DNA from: Cyanoderma ruficeps
Lineage: Eukaryota > Chordata > Aves > Passeriformes > Timaliidae
Assembly (NCBI GenBank): GCA_008694505.1
Contig: VZDJ01001050.1
Coordinates: 456,045 to 520,044 of the forward strand
DNA length: 64,000 bases
Direction: 5' to 3'
Position numbers and translations under genes: made by a program
Shown here: positions 23,309 through 37,480 of the stretch, piece by piece
How the letters are laid out: every line of letters starts with the position of its first letter
How positions within the stretch are numbered: position 1 is the stretch's first letter
Notes under the pieces: generated by a model
The model's database searches: none
What the model was told of the DNA's origin: nothing
Seen by the model: the letters and a program-made list of their open reading frames with translations, nothing else

Positions 23309-26300
23309 TAATACGGGCATTACAATACATATCAATACAGACGAATGAGGTTTTTTAAAATAAAAAAAACCCATAAATAGAATCTATAATATATGTATAA
23401 ATGTAGACATGTAAGTGCTATCATTCTCTCTTTCACCATTAGCTAACGGCAATTGAAAATCAAGCATTTTAGTGGTTGAAAACTATCTAGGAATGAAACT
23501 AGGAAGTATGGAGACAGATAAATCATATTGGATTTTGCAATATCTCATTTTTCATACTCCATTTATGCTGAATATGTCACTCATTTTGAAGTTGTGTAGA
23601 ATGGTGGACAATAAATAAGCTATGTTGTGAATATGGATGAACTGTGATTAACATTTTCCCTGTGACCCAATTCTTTAGCTACTCTGTGACTGGTAAGACA
23701 CAGAAAAATAAACCATTTTTATGTCTTCTCCTTAAAATACACAAGACTTGTGATGGATTTACAAATCCTTCATGTTGTGCCTTCTGATTAAGGTCCACAA
23801 ATCTCCTACCCAAATGCGCTATGCCAATATAAATGTGGACAAATGCTAAGCAAGAAGTACAAAAGAGATTCTTGACACACAAGTTTAGCAGCACTTTTCA
23901 AAAGCTAGAAGAACATCACATATAATAACACTGTGAAAATTAGCTTGATAGACACAATCTGACAAATCAGGGGGGGAAATCTGAATGGATACATGTACTG
24001 TTGGTGCTTTCAAGACTTACTTTTCAGTTCTTACTCTTCAACCCTTAGGTTCTCCACTATGAATATGTGGATCATGACAAGGTGGGCCATGATTCATTGA
24101 ATCCTGCTTGTATTAGAAGTTTCAAAAGAGACACATGGGAAAGCAAGCTGTGACTGTTACAGTGTTTGGAAAACAGGAGCTTGGAGAAAAGACTTCCTTC
24201 CAGCACCACAGAAATGAGCAACTGGTTCTGCCATTACTCGTGTGAAAGGGGACAGTGGTATGGGGGGGGTATCAGGGGGTGGAATTAGGAAAACCAAAGC
24301 CAACTGCATCTTCTTTTAAACATGTCAGAAAATGGTAAAAATGCACAGCCCAAAGTCTGTTTTCTAAGACAAGAAAGGTTACCCCCAGCTATACACTATC
24401 TCCTGTACTTCACAAACATGAGGCAGCATCTATCTGCAGAGCTGCCAGAAAAATCATAACGTGCTCTTGCTCTGGTGGCCACCCAACCATTTGCTTTTAT
24501 TTCCGATCACTACATACCACAGTAGAATCTGTTCACGCATCAGTTCTGCCACAAGCTACCCTGACTTTTTTTTTTTCACAGTTTCAGCAGCAGTACAACC
24601 TTTGCTAAAATAACCTGGCAGTGCACTCCACTCTCATGACTGATGACCCATTTTATTTAGTGGAAAGTGGGGGGGTGAAAAGGCTCTGCTGCTCTACAGT
24701 TTCTATTTCATTCTCAAGCTTATCTTACCACAGCAACACCACTCTGAGGGATAATGCTACTTTAAATTACTGAGGAAATTGAAGAAAGAATTACTGTGCT
24801 TAATGGAAAAGAGCATGTAATTTGCTCTTATAACAAACATTTTACTTATCTTTAGGAGTAACTGATAAGTTTCTAATTCTTATTTGCTGTATAAAGTTCT
24901 TCTGTGAAGTTGGGATTTTTCCAATACACTTTTTCTTAACATATGATGTTGCTTCTGTCAAACAGAGCAAAATGAACAGTTAGAATTGCAAATAAGTACT
25001 CCCTTCTCTTACACTCTGGGAGTGCCAGAAAAAAAAGGCAAAAAACAAAAAAGACCCCTAAGTTTTAAGGATGAAAAAACACCCTAAAGTAAGGACATTA
25101 TGCCCTGAAATAGCTTTGTCAATTACAAATTTTGCAAGCCTCCTAAAATTTGAAACTGGAAAAATCAATCAACACAAAACAATATCAAGTTACAATTTTG
25201 TTCTCTTGAAACAGGAAAAAAACCTGCTTAAAATTCTGAGAAATTTTACCCCTATATACTGCAGATTGGGACCAGGTTAACCTACAAACTGACAGAGGTA
25301 GCCATTTCTTGAAATGAGACTGCTAATGCTTCTATGTCACTGTTCTTTGTGCAAAAAGTAGTATATACTTGCTCAATTTTTCTCTCTTTTATATCCTGGA
25401 GCTGTTAGTCTGCCTGGGGAGCACTGGGACTATTTTTATACACAGTATATATATCACCATGCTAGTTAAATCTGTCAGAACTGTATGCTTGCCACTATGC
25501 TGAGGCACCAGTGCTGAGGAGAGGTACACCTCAATTTTGACATACCAAATGCAGCAAAAGGATACGTCTAAAAATCTCTCATGTTCCTCATGAAGTTATA
25601 AAGCCACCTGGAAGCTGCCAACAAAAGCAATAAAATGAAGCTTTTGTGACACTGGCCATCTCATGTGATACAATCAAGGAGATGACTGATCTGAGCTCTG
25701 TTCAAATAGGTCAAACGATACAGCAGAATGATGATTTTTTTTCTTCCCTGCAATCTCTTCTATGTAATAGCTACAGATTCCCTTTGTAAAGTTAGTTAGG
25801 AACCCACAAGATCAGCACCATTAATATCTGCAGAAAGATTCTTGTAGTTCAGGGCACCTGAACAATATCTATAAATAGTAACTGCCAGTACACTATAGAG
25901 AAGATTTTGGCATGTTTAGGAATTTCTCAAACAGTTTGAATTAAAATTTTGAAGCAAGTGAAGGGAGGAAGGAACTCACATAAAGTGGAGGAGGCCCAAA
26001 AAAACCTATTAACTAATGCACAGGAGAAATTTGTGTTGACAGTACATATTCAAGTAGGTTGCTCTCACCTTTTTCCACAAAAATTCTCTGCTACCTCAGA
26101 GCTATCTTCAGTGTCATGCAAGTTAGGAAATTTTCTGTAATCTTGCAAGGCTGCACAGGACAAGAGAATCATGCTCTTCCTGATTTGATGAATTTGTATC
26201 TTTCAGTGTTTCTTGTGTTTTTAAGAGATCGTATGGAAGACACCTTGCACTAGAGGTTGGTGACTTGTTAATTCACCAACTCCTTTTCTATCATGATATT

Positions 26301-27459
26301 GGCAGTGGTGAGAACTAAGTCATCAGTAAACGTGCAGGTTACAAAGTAAGGTAAGAAAGACAGAAGACAACATTACAAATGGAGAATATGTGAATCCCGT
26401 CATATGTGTAAATACCTCCACATTGATTTATCAGTGAGATTTCACCTAGTGATTCCCACTTTAAAAAGTACCAGAAAATGCTAAGTAAAAGAGACAACTT
26501 GTTTGCAAAACAAAAATATCAAGGAATAGTCTCCATGATCCATGAGCTAAATGATATAGTGTTTCTTAATTTAATTACCCAGTAAAAATCCATTGATCTA
26601 TAGCTCTTGATGAGTTAAAAGACCAACCATTCTTACTCAGGTAAAGGCATTCTGGCTGTCATTACAGACTTTGCTGCTCCTAAGACATAGCACATCTTAC
26701 TTTCTTTTGTATGGAACAAAAAGCTATAAACTATGTATTTTGAGTGCACTGAGATGTTAAAATTACTGCATGGTAACATGCTTACCAAATTAAAGGTTTT
26801 GCTTCTACAAAGGATAAAGTAATAATCGTAATTTTGTATTACATCTGTCAGTCTTATCAATGGAGAAAATGGTAATAAGGGTTTTCAGACATGTCTTGCT
26901 GCTTTGTGGATATTTGAGACAATTTCATCAGTGCAGTGCAAAGGATTGCTGGGTATTACCCTAGGCCGTATTTGTAAAAATTCTCAAGGACTAAGTCAGT
27001 TAGTGAAACCTTTGTGTCTAGACATCCCACTCCCATGCTTTCTTTTCATTTCTCTTTTTCTAGTTACCTCACAAAAATACTTTCACCAACAGAGGCAATA
27101 AAACTCAATGATGTTAAGGATGTTGACAAAGCTGCAAAATTAAAATTAGTATCAAACATATCCTGTTTGACACCATTGGGGCACATGTGTGTATGTCTGT
27201 ACTGCATAATGCAGCCCCATGAGAAATATACCCAGCTGTCTCTGGGAAAGCTGGCTCATCAATAAGAGCCAGGGTATGATACATGTGATTGCACAGAAGG
27301 CACTACAGGAAGGCAGAAGAGTACAGGATTGTGCAGCAAGCCTGGCACACCTTGAAGGGCAGCCACCTCTGAGCACAAGCAGGGTCTCCATATTGAGAAC
27401 AGGCAAACCCATCAGGTGTTTGGCTTGACTAAGCAGGCACTCACAGCTGAGCTTGTTGT
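23309..27459 (-). other. SH3GL2: SH3GL2 intron 1 segment, nothing recognised
   Basis: About 4.1 kb between two CR1 remnants. AT-rich, with short homopolymer and G-run patches (for example near 24260 and 24670). I see no exon, repeat family or RNA gene. Confidence 0.8.
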
Positions 27460-27690
27460 GGAAATGGCATGCACAGGAAATGGCAACTATGAGAGGCTGC
27501 AAAGAAGGAATGAAGCAATGTATGTTGACTGCATATAAAGGGACAGCACCGGAAATCTTCAGAGCTCAGATGAAGCCAGAACTGGCAAAGAACACCAAGA
27601 AATGCAGGAAAAACCTCTTTTATTGTGTTACAATAAATGGAGACCCTTTGCTGAACAAGGTGGGAACAACTGTAACGGGTGTGGGTAAGG
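27460..27690 (+). mobile_element. CR1 LINE ORF2 internal fragment, diverged
   Basis: The plus-strand frame reads RAQMKPELAKNTKKCRKNLF, then INGDPLLNKVGTTVTG. This matches the region between endonuclease and reverse transcriptase in CR1 ORF2, which typically has LAKDVKxNKKGFYKYI and GPLLNEVGxLVT. The copy is diverged and truncated at both ends; the left boundary is a guess. A run of short CCTAAT/ATTCCT units follows at 27695-27745. Confidence 0.68.
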
Positions 27691-28429
27691 CCAGAATGCC
27701 TAGCATTCCTAATCTTCCTAATGCCTAATATTCCTAATCTGATACTTTTTGAGATTATTCCAGTAAATAGTCAGAGATTCTACTGTCCGCATGATCAAGC
27801 AGATGAATGAAAAAATGGCTCAATCACTCTCACAGGCTAATGGTTCATACTCTACCTATAGGCTGATAACATTTGGACATGATCAAGGGTATGTTCTGGA
27901 ATCTCACCATTTGTTCACCACCATTTTATCAAGTTAAATACTGAGAGGAAAAGAAATTTTAAGAAAGCAGGGTATTACTAAGCCACAGCTGCAATGCAGA
28001 GCTACAGAAGCATCACCTAAAAAATGCACGCAGAAAAAGAAATCTGCTGGCTTCAAGGCTGACAATCACTATGCACCATAGGTTAATATAAAGTTTCACA
28101 AGCACAGCACATTTTTACTGATTTAAAAACTGAAGGTGCAACAAAAAAAGGGAGTTTTAAGATCCAAAATTATGGGCAGTGAAGAATCCCTAAAATAACT
28201 ACCTTTTTAACAGTTGTACTTCCGATACTGATGCCTGTTGTAAATCCTAGGAGATAAGACAGGTCCCTCAAATGAGTGAAGAGTGAACCTTTTCATGTTT
28301 TTTTCTTAAAAGAGCACTAATTATTTGAAGAAATGTTGAAGTCTTGCCCAGAAAGCTCCCTGGGAGCTTTCAAGAAAAGCAGGGGACATATGCTATTTTT
28401 TTAAAATCTACCTGTAACCAATTTTTTTT

Positions 28430-28456
28430 AATATATATATATATGTATATGTATAT
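28430..28456. repeat. (AT)n microsatellite with N at its end
   Basis: An AT dinucleotide run with GT interruptions; base 28457 is unresolved. Confidence 0.95.
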
Positions 28457-28564
28457 NACACAAAACAACAAAACACGCCTATGTAGATCTAAGTTAGATC
28501 TAAGTTAGGACTGCACAGGCAGGAGACAGTACTCATCATATAGAGGTTTGTACCATGTATTTAA

Positions 28565-28676
28565 TAACCATTACTGAAGAATTCAGCATAGAGTTTTATT
28601 GCAACAACTCAGAAGTAAAATAACCATTACTGAAGAATTCAGCATAGAGTTTTATTGCAACAACTCAGAAGTAAAA
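28565..28676. repeat. Perfect 56-bp tandem duplication
   Basis: The 56 bases at 28565-28620 are repeated without a mismatch at 28621-28676. Each unit starts TAACCATTACTGAAG and ends AACTCAGAAGTAAAA. Identity implies a recent duplication, or an assembly error in a short repeat. Confidence 0.95.
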
Positions 28677-30209
28677 TGTACCGTCATTCCAAATTTGTTT
28701 CATTTTTTCTTACACTTGTACAGTTTTATGCTTTATAAATATTACTGTCTCAGTAAAGAAATGTACTACTGATATAGCAGTATAAAGGCTTACATCCACT
28801 ATCCACAACTGAGTTTTGTTTTTCTGTAAGCACTCTCAATGGCAGCTAAAGAGCAGAAGAGTGGCAGGCATGCTGTCAGCTATCCATCCAGCCTGACAGC
28901 TTTCTCACTAGTGTTTGGATTTCAGGGATATTCTCTGAGGTATCATAATCCAGTCTTACACAAACAATCTCGCTCTCACTTCCCACACAAGTGGCATTTC
29001 TTACTACCTAGTCCAATTTATTATCAGGTCAGGCTCAGCTGTTGTAGTTTTGTTTGGGAAGATGTAGAGTAAGTCATGAGTCATAAGAGAAATACTATAC
29101 AATGCTGTGGAAAAAAACCCAACAAAACAGGATGAAGGAGAAAAAAAAGAACAAAAATGCTCAATCTCTGTGGATAACTTTTGAAGCCTCTTGGAACAGT
29201 CCCAGCCCTGATACAAAATGGATCCTGAAATGGTTTGTGTGCACAAACTTTCCCGCTGCTAAAGTAATTGTTTTCTGACCTTTTCTTATTCCAAGCAGGA
29301 GACACAGGGTGTTTCTAAAAGTTATTTTTGTAGAAGATGCAAGATAGCAGGTACTATGAAAATACTTGACATTCAGCCCATAAATTTTCCCTTAGCTGTC
29401 CATACTGTACCACTAGCCTATGGTAAAATAATAATCCAATGTCCAGTGTTTGCGGAACTCTAGTCTTCCCCCTGGGTTTCCTCCAGTTTTGTTACTGTCT
29501 ACATGTAACCACTCTGTTTTCAGCCAACCCACATGGTTACATTTCCTTTCTTGGAATCCCCTCTGCCCTGTACTGCAGACATTTCTCTCCCACCCTCTCA
29601 GAGGTCTTTCTCCCTAAAACAGATGGGTGAAAAAAAAATATTATCTGTCACTGATCCCACCTTCTGGAATATTTTACAAACTACACTTCTGGTGAACAAT
29701 CTATGTACAGCGGAAATGGCACTAGAGAAACAGAAATCACAAACACTGAAGCTCCAAATGTGCAATTTGCTGCTCTGATGACACAGAAGGAAATGCACTG
29801 AAATCTTTAGATTGGCTAAAGATTTGATCATACTTACATGATTTACACCAAATAGAGAGTTGCAAAGAAAGGCAACAAAAGGTGACAATGATTTTTATCA
29901 AATCAGAGCTTAACATAGAGAGGTTTCATAGAGAAAGAATAATAAATTAACCTAAAAACATACATTTTAATTGTATATCTGAAACTTTTACATGTACATG
30001 TACGTGTATCAGCAATGTTAGTTATCAATATTAAGTCACTTTAGTTGTTTGCTTTACACATAGAACATGTGTAAGAGGAAATCCAGGACACCTACTGCAA
30101 GATGACATTGAACTATTTTAATACCTGTGTCAAATTTCAGCCGATCATTAGCGCTGCATTCATTGCCTTGCCACGTTATTCACCTGTGGATACTAGCTTC
30201 TCAGTTACA

Positions 30210-31500
30210 ATCTAGTCCAAGGGCAGGGATACCTTCCACTAGACCAGGCTTCTCAAAATCCCATCCAATCTGGCCCTAAACTTCCCTGAGAAACCTGTGC
30301 CATATACCTAATCTAATCTAAACCAACTCCCTTTCAGTTTGATGACATTTCCTCCTGTTCTGTCACTACATGCTCTTGCAAACAATCTCTCTCCATATTT
30401 CTTGGAGCTCCCTTCAGGAACATAGGCCATAAATAGGTCACCCCAAAGCTTTCTCCAGGCTGTTCAACCCCAATTCTCTCAGCCTTTCCTCATAGGAGGG
30501 GAGCTCCATCCCTCTGATCACCTTAGTGGCAATTCTTTGACTGTCCAATATCCTTCCTGTGCTGGGGACCCCAGAACTGGACACAACACTCCAGGTGGGG
30601 TCTTGCCCTTGGTGAAGCCATGCTGGATGTCTGAAATCACCTTCTGATCCTTCCTGTATCTTAGCACAGCTTATAGGCGGATCTGTTCAATGATCTTCCC
30701 AGGCACAGAGGGGAGGCTGACAGCCTCTCATTTCTACCCATTTTGAAAATGGGTACAATATTTCACTTTTTCCAGTTCCCTGAGATTTTGCCTGACTGCC
30801 ACAACTTTTCAAATATCAGGCAGAGCAGCTTGGCAACTACACCAGTGAATTTCCTCAGGTCTCTAGGATTCAGCTCATCAAGTCCCACAGACCTATGTAC
30901 ACTCAGATTCCTCAGTTGATCATGAATCGGATATTTACTTATAGTTGGGAGTACTTAGACCTCCCAGTCCCATCCTGCTGTACATCCCCCTGAGAGGTGT
31001 GGGAAGATAGGCTGCCACTGAAGACTGAGGCAAAAAAAGATTGTTGAGTATCTCAGCCTTCTCCTTATCCATAGTTACCAGTTTTCCAGCACTGCGGGGG
31101 GAGGGTGTCATCTTCTTTGACCTTCCTTTTCTGGTTAACATACCTGAAGGAGCCCCTCTTATCTAACTTGTCAGTTTCAGGTCAGCAATGCCTTGTCCTT
31201 CCTTACTCCATCCCTACACAACTGGGCCTGGGGATCTCTATACCCATCCCAGGTTATGAGTCCCTGTTTTCACTGTCTGCTTTTGCTTATCTTCCTTTAG
31301 TTTGCCCAGCACTTCCCTACTCAGCCATGCCAGTCTCTTGCCTTCTTTGCCTGAATTCTTGCTCCTGGGGAGCTCTGTTCTGCTCTTTTCCATGAGTTTT
31401 CCAGGGGATCCTATTGACTATCTCCTTGAAGAGCTGAAGTCTACTTTCCTTAAGTTCAGTGGCCTAACTACTTCTTACCTGACTCACATTCTTCAGGACT
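30210..31500 (-). mobile_element. CR1 LINE, about 1.3 kb, longest continuous copy
   Basis: On the minus strand the frame at 31141-30935 reads KGRSKKMTPSPRSAGKLVT, then MDKEKAEILNNLF, matching CR1 ORF2 (GPLLNEVGxLVTxDEEKAEVLNNFF). Going to lower coordinates, the sequence follows CR1 into its 3' region: antisense blocks such as GGTGAAGCCATGCTGG, CTTCCCAGGCACAGAG and GGAACATAGGCCATAAATAG, ending near CTAGACCAGGCTTCTCA. Between these blocks much of the ordinary reverse-transcriptase coding sequence is missing, so the copy is internally deleted or a mosaic of subfamilies. Orientation is the same as the host gene. The upper boundary may extend to about 31590. Confidence 0.9.
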
Positions 31501-34500
31501 GTAGTATCTGACTCTAAGACACCTTCCTTCCTCCTTGCAGGGGCACCACTACCAGGAGTCTCCGCTACAGTCAGTTCCTCAAAATAACTCTGTGTTCATT
31601 GAACTTTAAATTGCATAATAAGAATGTAGAGTCTGTAAGAGCTGTTGTCAATTTTGCCAGTTACTATTAGCAACAGGGAGACCTAGTGAGTATTCTTTGA
31701 TATTCAAGATGATGAGATCTTAATTTCTTGAAGAGTACCAACATTAGGTGAAGCTCTCTATTCATTATTTTAAAGACACAGATCATACTTGGTTATTGTC
31801 TGATGTAGATATTAGAGACAGGTTAAATTTTTTATGTCTGAAGACTGCTCAAGAAGAACCATGCTCCAGCTTTGTTTTGCAAGATGCAGTGTTTGTACCC
31901 AGGCAAAGCTAATTCTTCATTTGAAAAATTGTAGCTACATCTCTGTACACAGTTTAGCTTCAGCTACACCAGCTATACAAACTTCGGTGGAGCTATGTAT
32001 GACTCAGAGAGTATTATCTTTGAGCCTTTCTTCATAATCAGGACACAGCTCTTTCCTCATTACAGACGGTGGAGGGTATTCTAACTCTTGGATATGCCAT
32101 GGATTTATCTGAAGCTCTCCTCACCGCTAACACCTAACACTGCTAAACTCACAGGTTTTTTTAAAATTTTGTAAGCCCCATGTAAAGACTTTTCAGAGAG
32201 TAGCTACACAATAAAAATTTAAACCACCAGTAGATACCTAAACGTCATTGTGTAACAGACAATTAAAGACATATGCAGTGTCTCAAGCTAGGTTCAAGGA
32301 TAGTTCTATAATGCTTTTCAAACCATTCTAAAAATCTTGAATTTTCAGTAAAGTCACCAATAATATTGTTTCTAAGAAATATGACCTAATTTTTTTTTCC
32401 TTTTCTTACTTATGAAATGAAAGATAGATTTACTGGAAAATACAAGCAAAAAACCACATAGAACAGTACTGTAAATGCAATAAAAACAGTATCCAAAGAT
32501 ACATATAAAGAAAAGAATCTAGTATCAAATTATGAAAATTAGAACAATCAAAACAAGAAAATTAAACCAGTGCAGAAACAGAAAACTGAAGACAAATTGC
32601 TGGGCACAAGAATAAAACAACTGACACAAAACAAAAGAAACACCAGTGCATGCAGAGAATTTTCAGCTACACAAATCTAAAATGGAAAAGGATAGCTGAA
32701 ACTGCAATGTAAGCACGGAGCTGTGCAGCCCCTAGGCACCAGCATAAAAAATACCAGTCCAGGTGGTTTGAACATGAGGAAGGAAGGTCCCAGAGAGTGC
32801 AGAAAATGACAGCTGGTGTTTTTTAGGAAGGGGGGCAATACAAGCAAAATCTCTGCTAGATTAAGAGCTTATGTGCAATTATCTAGACTCTGTAGATGGA
32901 GCTAAACTGGACAGGTGGGAGAATTTTAAGTACTTTCATTTCAAAGAGAATATTTTTGGGGTGAATTTCACCTCTCTTCATAAACTGAAAGTCTATACAC
33001 CAACTCATAGTTCAGTAAGAAGCTAAATCCACCTTTGTAACAGGCATCAAGATGCCTTGGGTAGTGAGAAAAGATTGGTTGGAATTCAGTTGGAGAAAGA
33101 CAGAAATAGCTCCAAGCAGCCTGACCTGAGACTGCAGCCCCAAGGACATGACCCAGTCACACCTGCCTACAGAGACATGCATTGTTCATACCTTCAGGAG
33201 CTAACACAACAATTTCAAAAGTATGGGAGAGCCGCAGAGCTGAATCTTTCACGTGCTCCACACTCCAGTTTTCATTTGTGACTGAGTTAAGGTTTCTAGA
33301 GAGGCACCAGTAGAATTAAAATAATTCTACTGAGTAGAAAACAAATGGGAAAGGTATGTATTGACAGTCAGGAATTTTTTTTTGGGTTTGCTATTAAAAA
33401 AAGCCCTAGGTCTCTAGGATCAGAGTCTACCAATCAGGGAGATCAGGATCTTTTTGTACTATTACTGTAGTCACATACAACAGAGTACATGTTGGAGAAA
33501 CAGTAATTATTTAATTTTTTTAACTTGGATCTAAAAGGAATAACTACTGTGTTAAAATATTTTATAATGCTCTTAACAGAAGTCTTTCTGTCTCATAGTA
33601 ACCACTTAAATCAAATTTCAAATTATTATTTTTCCTCAGTCTCACATTAACACCATTTTTTTCTGAGCAGTATCTAATGCTACTGGGCAAGGATTATATC
33701 CCAAGCAAATATTCAATATCCTGAATGGATTCGACTTTGCTTCTCCTTCAGATTAATGTTCATGTGCACCAGCTGGCTGAATAACAGCAAAAAAAGATGT
33801 CTGTCATTGTAACAATGTCTTTCTGCAGTACTAAAGTTAAGACTTCTGCAGAGAGAAGTTACCAAAGTAATTCCTCTAGCTGCACTGGAAATATATTCAA
33901 ATAAACCACTACATAAAGCATTTTTGCTTTCGAGTATGAAATGAAATTTATTTAGCTCTTTTCCACTATATAAATATTTTGTTGTGTTGCTTCTCATGGC
34001 GGAAGACATCTTTCTGGCAATAAAAACAGTTTTTCAAGACCATGCACTGGAAGAGTCTTTCAACATCTGCCTTCGTCTTACCTTCATCTAAGCACTTGGC
34101 AATGGTTTTAGCAACATGTTTTAACTGATTTCAGAGACTTCCCACAAGAGGAGTAATTATGCATGCAGTGGATGGAAAGTCTCCAGGTCAAAGAAACAAG
34201 TGTTACCTTTCGAAGGGACATAGACTGGAACAAACTAAGTTGTGCAAGAGTTGTCCAAGCAAAGGATTTCTCTGCAGTCTGTTCAAACCACAAGGGGAAT
34301 GTGCCCCAATTAGTTAGTGAAGTGAGGTATTTTTTTCTTTAAATCATCTTAGATTTTGCCCTAAGTATAATGACTCAACATTCCCCCTCTGAGGGTGTTT
34401 ATTTGGTATTTTATGATGACAAGTCCCTGATTTAGTGTACTTTGCAGTAAGTTAGAAGGGCTCCCAAGCCTGTCATTATTCCTCTGATCTTTCCCTCATC

Positions 34501-37480
34501 CTTGGTAGGTTTTTTGCATTTATTGTGATGAGCAATTAACTAGCAGGCTAACTTACACCAGTTCAACAGCCGCTCACTAGAGTACACGTTTCCTCACAAA
34601 TAAAGAACAGCATTGCAAGATGAAATGAAAAATGCCAACCCAGAGTTATTAGACCATAAAAACTTCTCCAAATTTTTCTCCATTACTTGCTTGAAACCTC
34701 AAAACTCTACTATAGTTTTTGCAGTATTTTCAATCCTAGAGTATGCTAGCAAGAAACTTTATATCATACCAATGTACCAAAACAACTGACTTCTAACTCA
34801 TTAAATAACTCAAAAGCATCACCTATATAGCTGGCCTTATCATCACTCGTCCTACAGAAAGCACCTGCAAACTGCATCAGTTTGCAAGCCATAGGGTTTC
34901 AGTTCAGAAAATAAACATTGCGGTTCCACCTTGCTACACTGATACAAAAAAATTGAGAAGAAAGTGCCACAGTAATCACTAGCTTCACCGACTGCCCGGT
35001 ATAAAGATACCTTTATAACAAAATGATGCAGTGCCCACACGCATCGCATCCACCAACACCAGAGTTTTCTCATACCAGCATTCTGTTCCAATTTTGGAGC
35101 ATCTAAAGGCATTTTGTTACTCAAAGCTGAATAGCTTCAGTTTCATTTATAAATATTAAGGTTAAAACTTGTTTATGTATTTTGGCAACTAAATATACAG
35201 TGGAATTAATTTTCCTAAATCATATTAGCTTTAATGATAATTAATTGTCCAGTTGTTAAAATAAGTCTAGCAAATGCTGGCTTTCACCAATTAACTCAGC
35301 AAAGATCAGTTCTATTAACTGGTAAAAATTTAAGGAGGTCTATGTGAAAAAATACAAAAGTAAACAATATATTTTGAATTTTGCAGTGTAAACAAAATAT
35401 TAGAATATGCTTCCAGCTAATACCAATCCCTTTGCATAGCAGACAAACCTTGGATCTATATACAATATTGCTGAATAAAAAAAACACAAAAATTTGTGTC
35501 ATAAGCAAGCAATTTCAATTTATGAAACTGGCCCGGAGGGAACATAACTTTAAAAACAGTGCTCTTGTTCTGTAAATGTTGAATCAGGTTATTGATATAA
35601 TTGTACATTAATACATCATGCAAAACAAATTCATGTCACAAATAGCCATGAAATTATAATACACTACCTCACTCTATTTCTAACAAAGCCCAGGCAAAAT
35701 CCTGCACTGAATAATAATATTTTTGACAGAGTAGAACATGCAATCCCAGAGACATTATTAAACAAAACCCATTAGAAATAACATTTTGTTATTATTTCAT
35801 TGAAAATTTTTATAAATTGTTGGAAGAACTGTTTTTTTCTGGGGCCATAAATTCCTGGACTGGTAACAGGTGAAGTTTGTTTATAAGCTGTTATGTCACT
35901 CAGTGTTCACGGCAACATCCCTGGGAGTTAGAAGACTAATTCCTGAACATGGTCAGTTTTGTTTTAAAACAGGGTAGTGGACTGCTTTGCAGCAGACCAG
36001 ATGCATCATTACTTTCAGCTCAACCTACACAATTCATCTTGATACAAGCCGGTGACTCTTAGATCAAACTCTGTTAACCTCCTTACCAGTACTGAGTTAT
36101 TTTAGCACCTTGAGACAGGTAATTTAATTACCTTAATAACTCATATAATAACGTATTTACAGATCATATGCCATCCTGAGTTACATTAATTGGTTTATTT
36201 TACTTCCACTTTAGAGAACACAAAATCATCCCTTAACACAGCTTTCCTGAAATAATTTCTGCAAACGCATAAGCTTCAATTCAACTTACTGGAACAATTT
36301 TCCATAATTTTTTCATGTACATAACATAAATTAATATTGCTTCTGTAGTAATATAAGAATTAAAACATTTGTGTTTTACTGAAGTACAAAATCGGAAACA
36401 TAACTCTAATTTGTTCCTACCACTATCTGAAAAAAAGAAATAACTATGATCACATTATATACAGAATGTACTCTGCTTACAGAGACCCACTGTGACTGCT
36501 GATGACATAAAAGCTGAGACAGACAAATCTTTGTTTGTTTCTTTATAGTACAGACTTTTAGTCTTAAATCGTCTTTTCTTCATATCAAACAGATTCTTGC
36601 TTCAGTAAGCTTTCATGTCCTTGTTCTCACCTTATAAAAATTTTCTGACTTAGATAACAGGGATGCTGAATTCTGAGCCCTAAGGAGGTTTTAAATTCTG
36701 CTTTGTTTTCTGCAGGAAGTATCGGCTTTCTCATAGCTCTCTAGCAGAGCACTGAGCAGAGCACTTTAATCAATTGCAGAATACTTTCAAGCTGTGGTGC
36801 CTATTTGGCACTGTCCTGAGACAGTGATTTGACAGTCTGCTCTTTCTCAGCTTTGTTACTGCAACTCACTATTTGCAAGGCTCACAGGGACTTTGACAAT
36901 CTCCAGTTATACATAATACAGCTCATCAGCTCCTCACCAAGAACAGCAAGTCAAGCCTGTTCACTCTCTTCTGCTGCAGTTTTGAACTATCTTTAAGATG
37001 AAACTATTGTCTTGTGCTATTATCAGTGATCAAGGTCCCACATCTCCCTCACAACTTTGCATGGTTTCCTAGGAGTCATACATGTCACAAGGAAATGGGT
37101 TATCTGAAAAAAAACATATAGAATCCAGTAAGCTATGACATCTCTAGAGCTCTACAATGCTTTACACATTGCAAAACCAGAATGTGGCCCATTGAGGTTG
37201 AGAATTAATCCACCAGGCCTGAAAGTCATGTGATATGTCTCCTACACATCTCCTGAAATGCTGTTCATGCAGATATGAAGCAGAGAGGGTAGGTGGGCAT
37301 TGGGAGTCTCTGAAGCAAACACCGTCCAAGGACAGATGCTTCCTACCTTCAAAACAGTGAGAAAGCAGGCACAGATAACCCGAAATCAATTTTGAGTTTT
37401 GGACAGCCTTATTTTATCAACAATTTTCCATGGTCTTAGGTAAATTACTACTAAAAATACACCCTTTTCACAGGCAGTCT
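31501..37480 (-). other. SH3GL2: SH3GL2 intron 1 segment, nothing recognised
   Basis: About 6 kb of AT-rich sequence between two CR1 copies. The stretch 35560-36320 is AT-rich with several homeodomain-type ATTA/TAAT cores, but that composition is common here. No exon, repeat family or RNA gene is identified. Confidence 0.8.

Larger units (their letters stand above)
27691..30209 (-). other. SH3GL2: SH3GL2 intron 1 segment with a tandem duplication
   Basis: About 2.5 kb of AT-rich intron holding an AT dinucleotide repeat (28430-28456, followed by N at 28457) and a perfect 56-bp tandem duplication (28565-28676). No exon or transposon is recognised. Confidence 0.8.

Noticed and set aside
27695..27745. 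Cluster of CCTAAT/ATTCCT words
   Set aside because: Short degenerate tandem repeat at the edge of a CR1 remnant; no evidence of function.
31470..31490. Strong CAG/GTAAGA donor on the minus strand near 31477
   Set aside because: It lies in or at the edge of the CR1 copy, has no pyrimidine tract in front of it, and has no paired acceptor that would define an exon.
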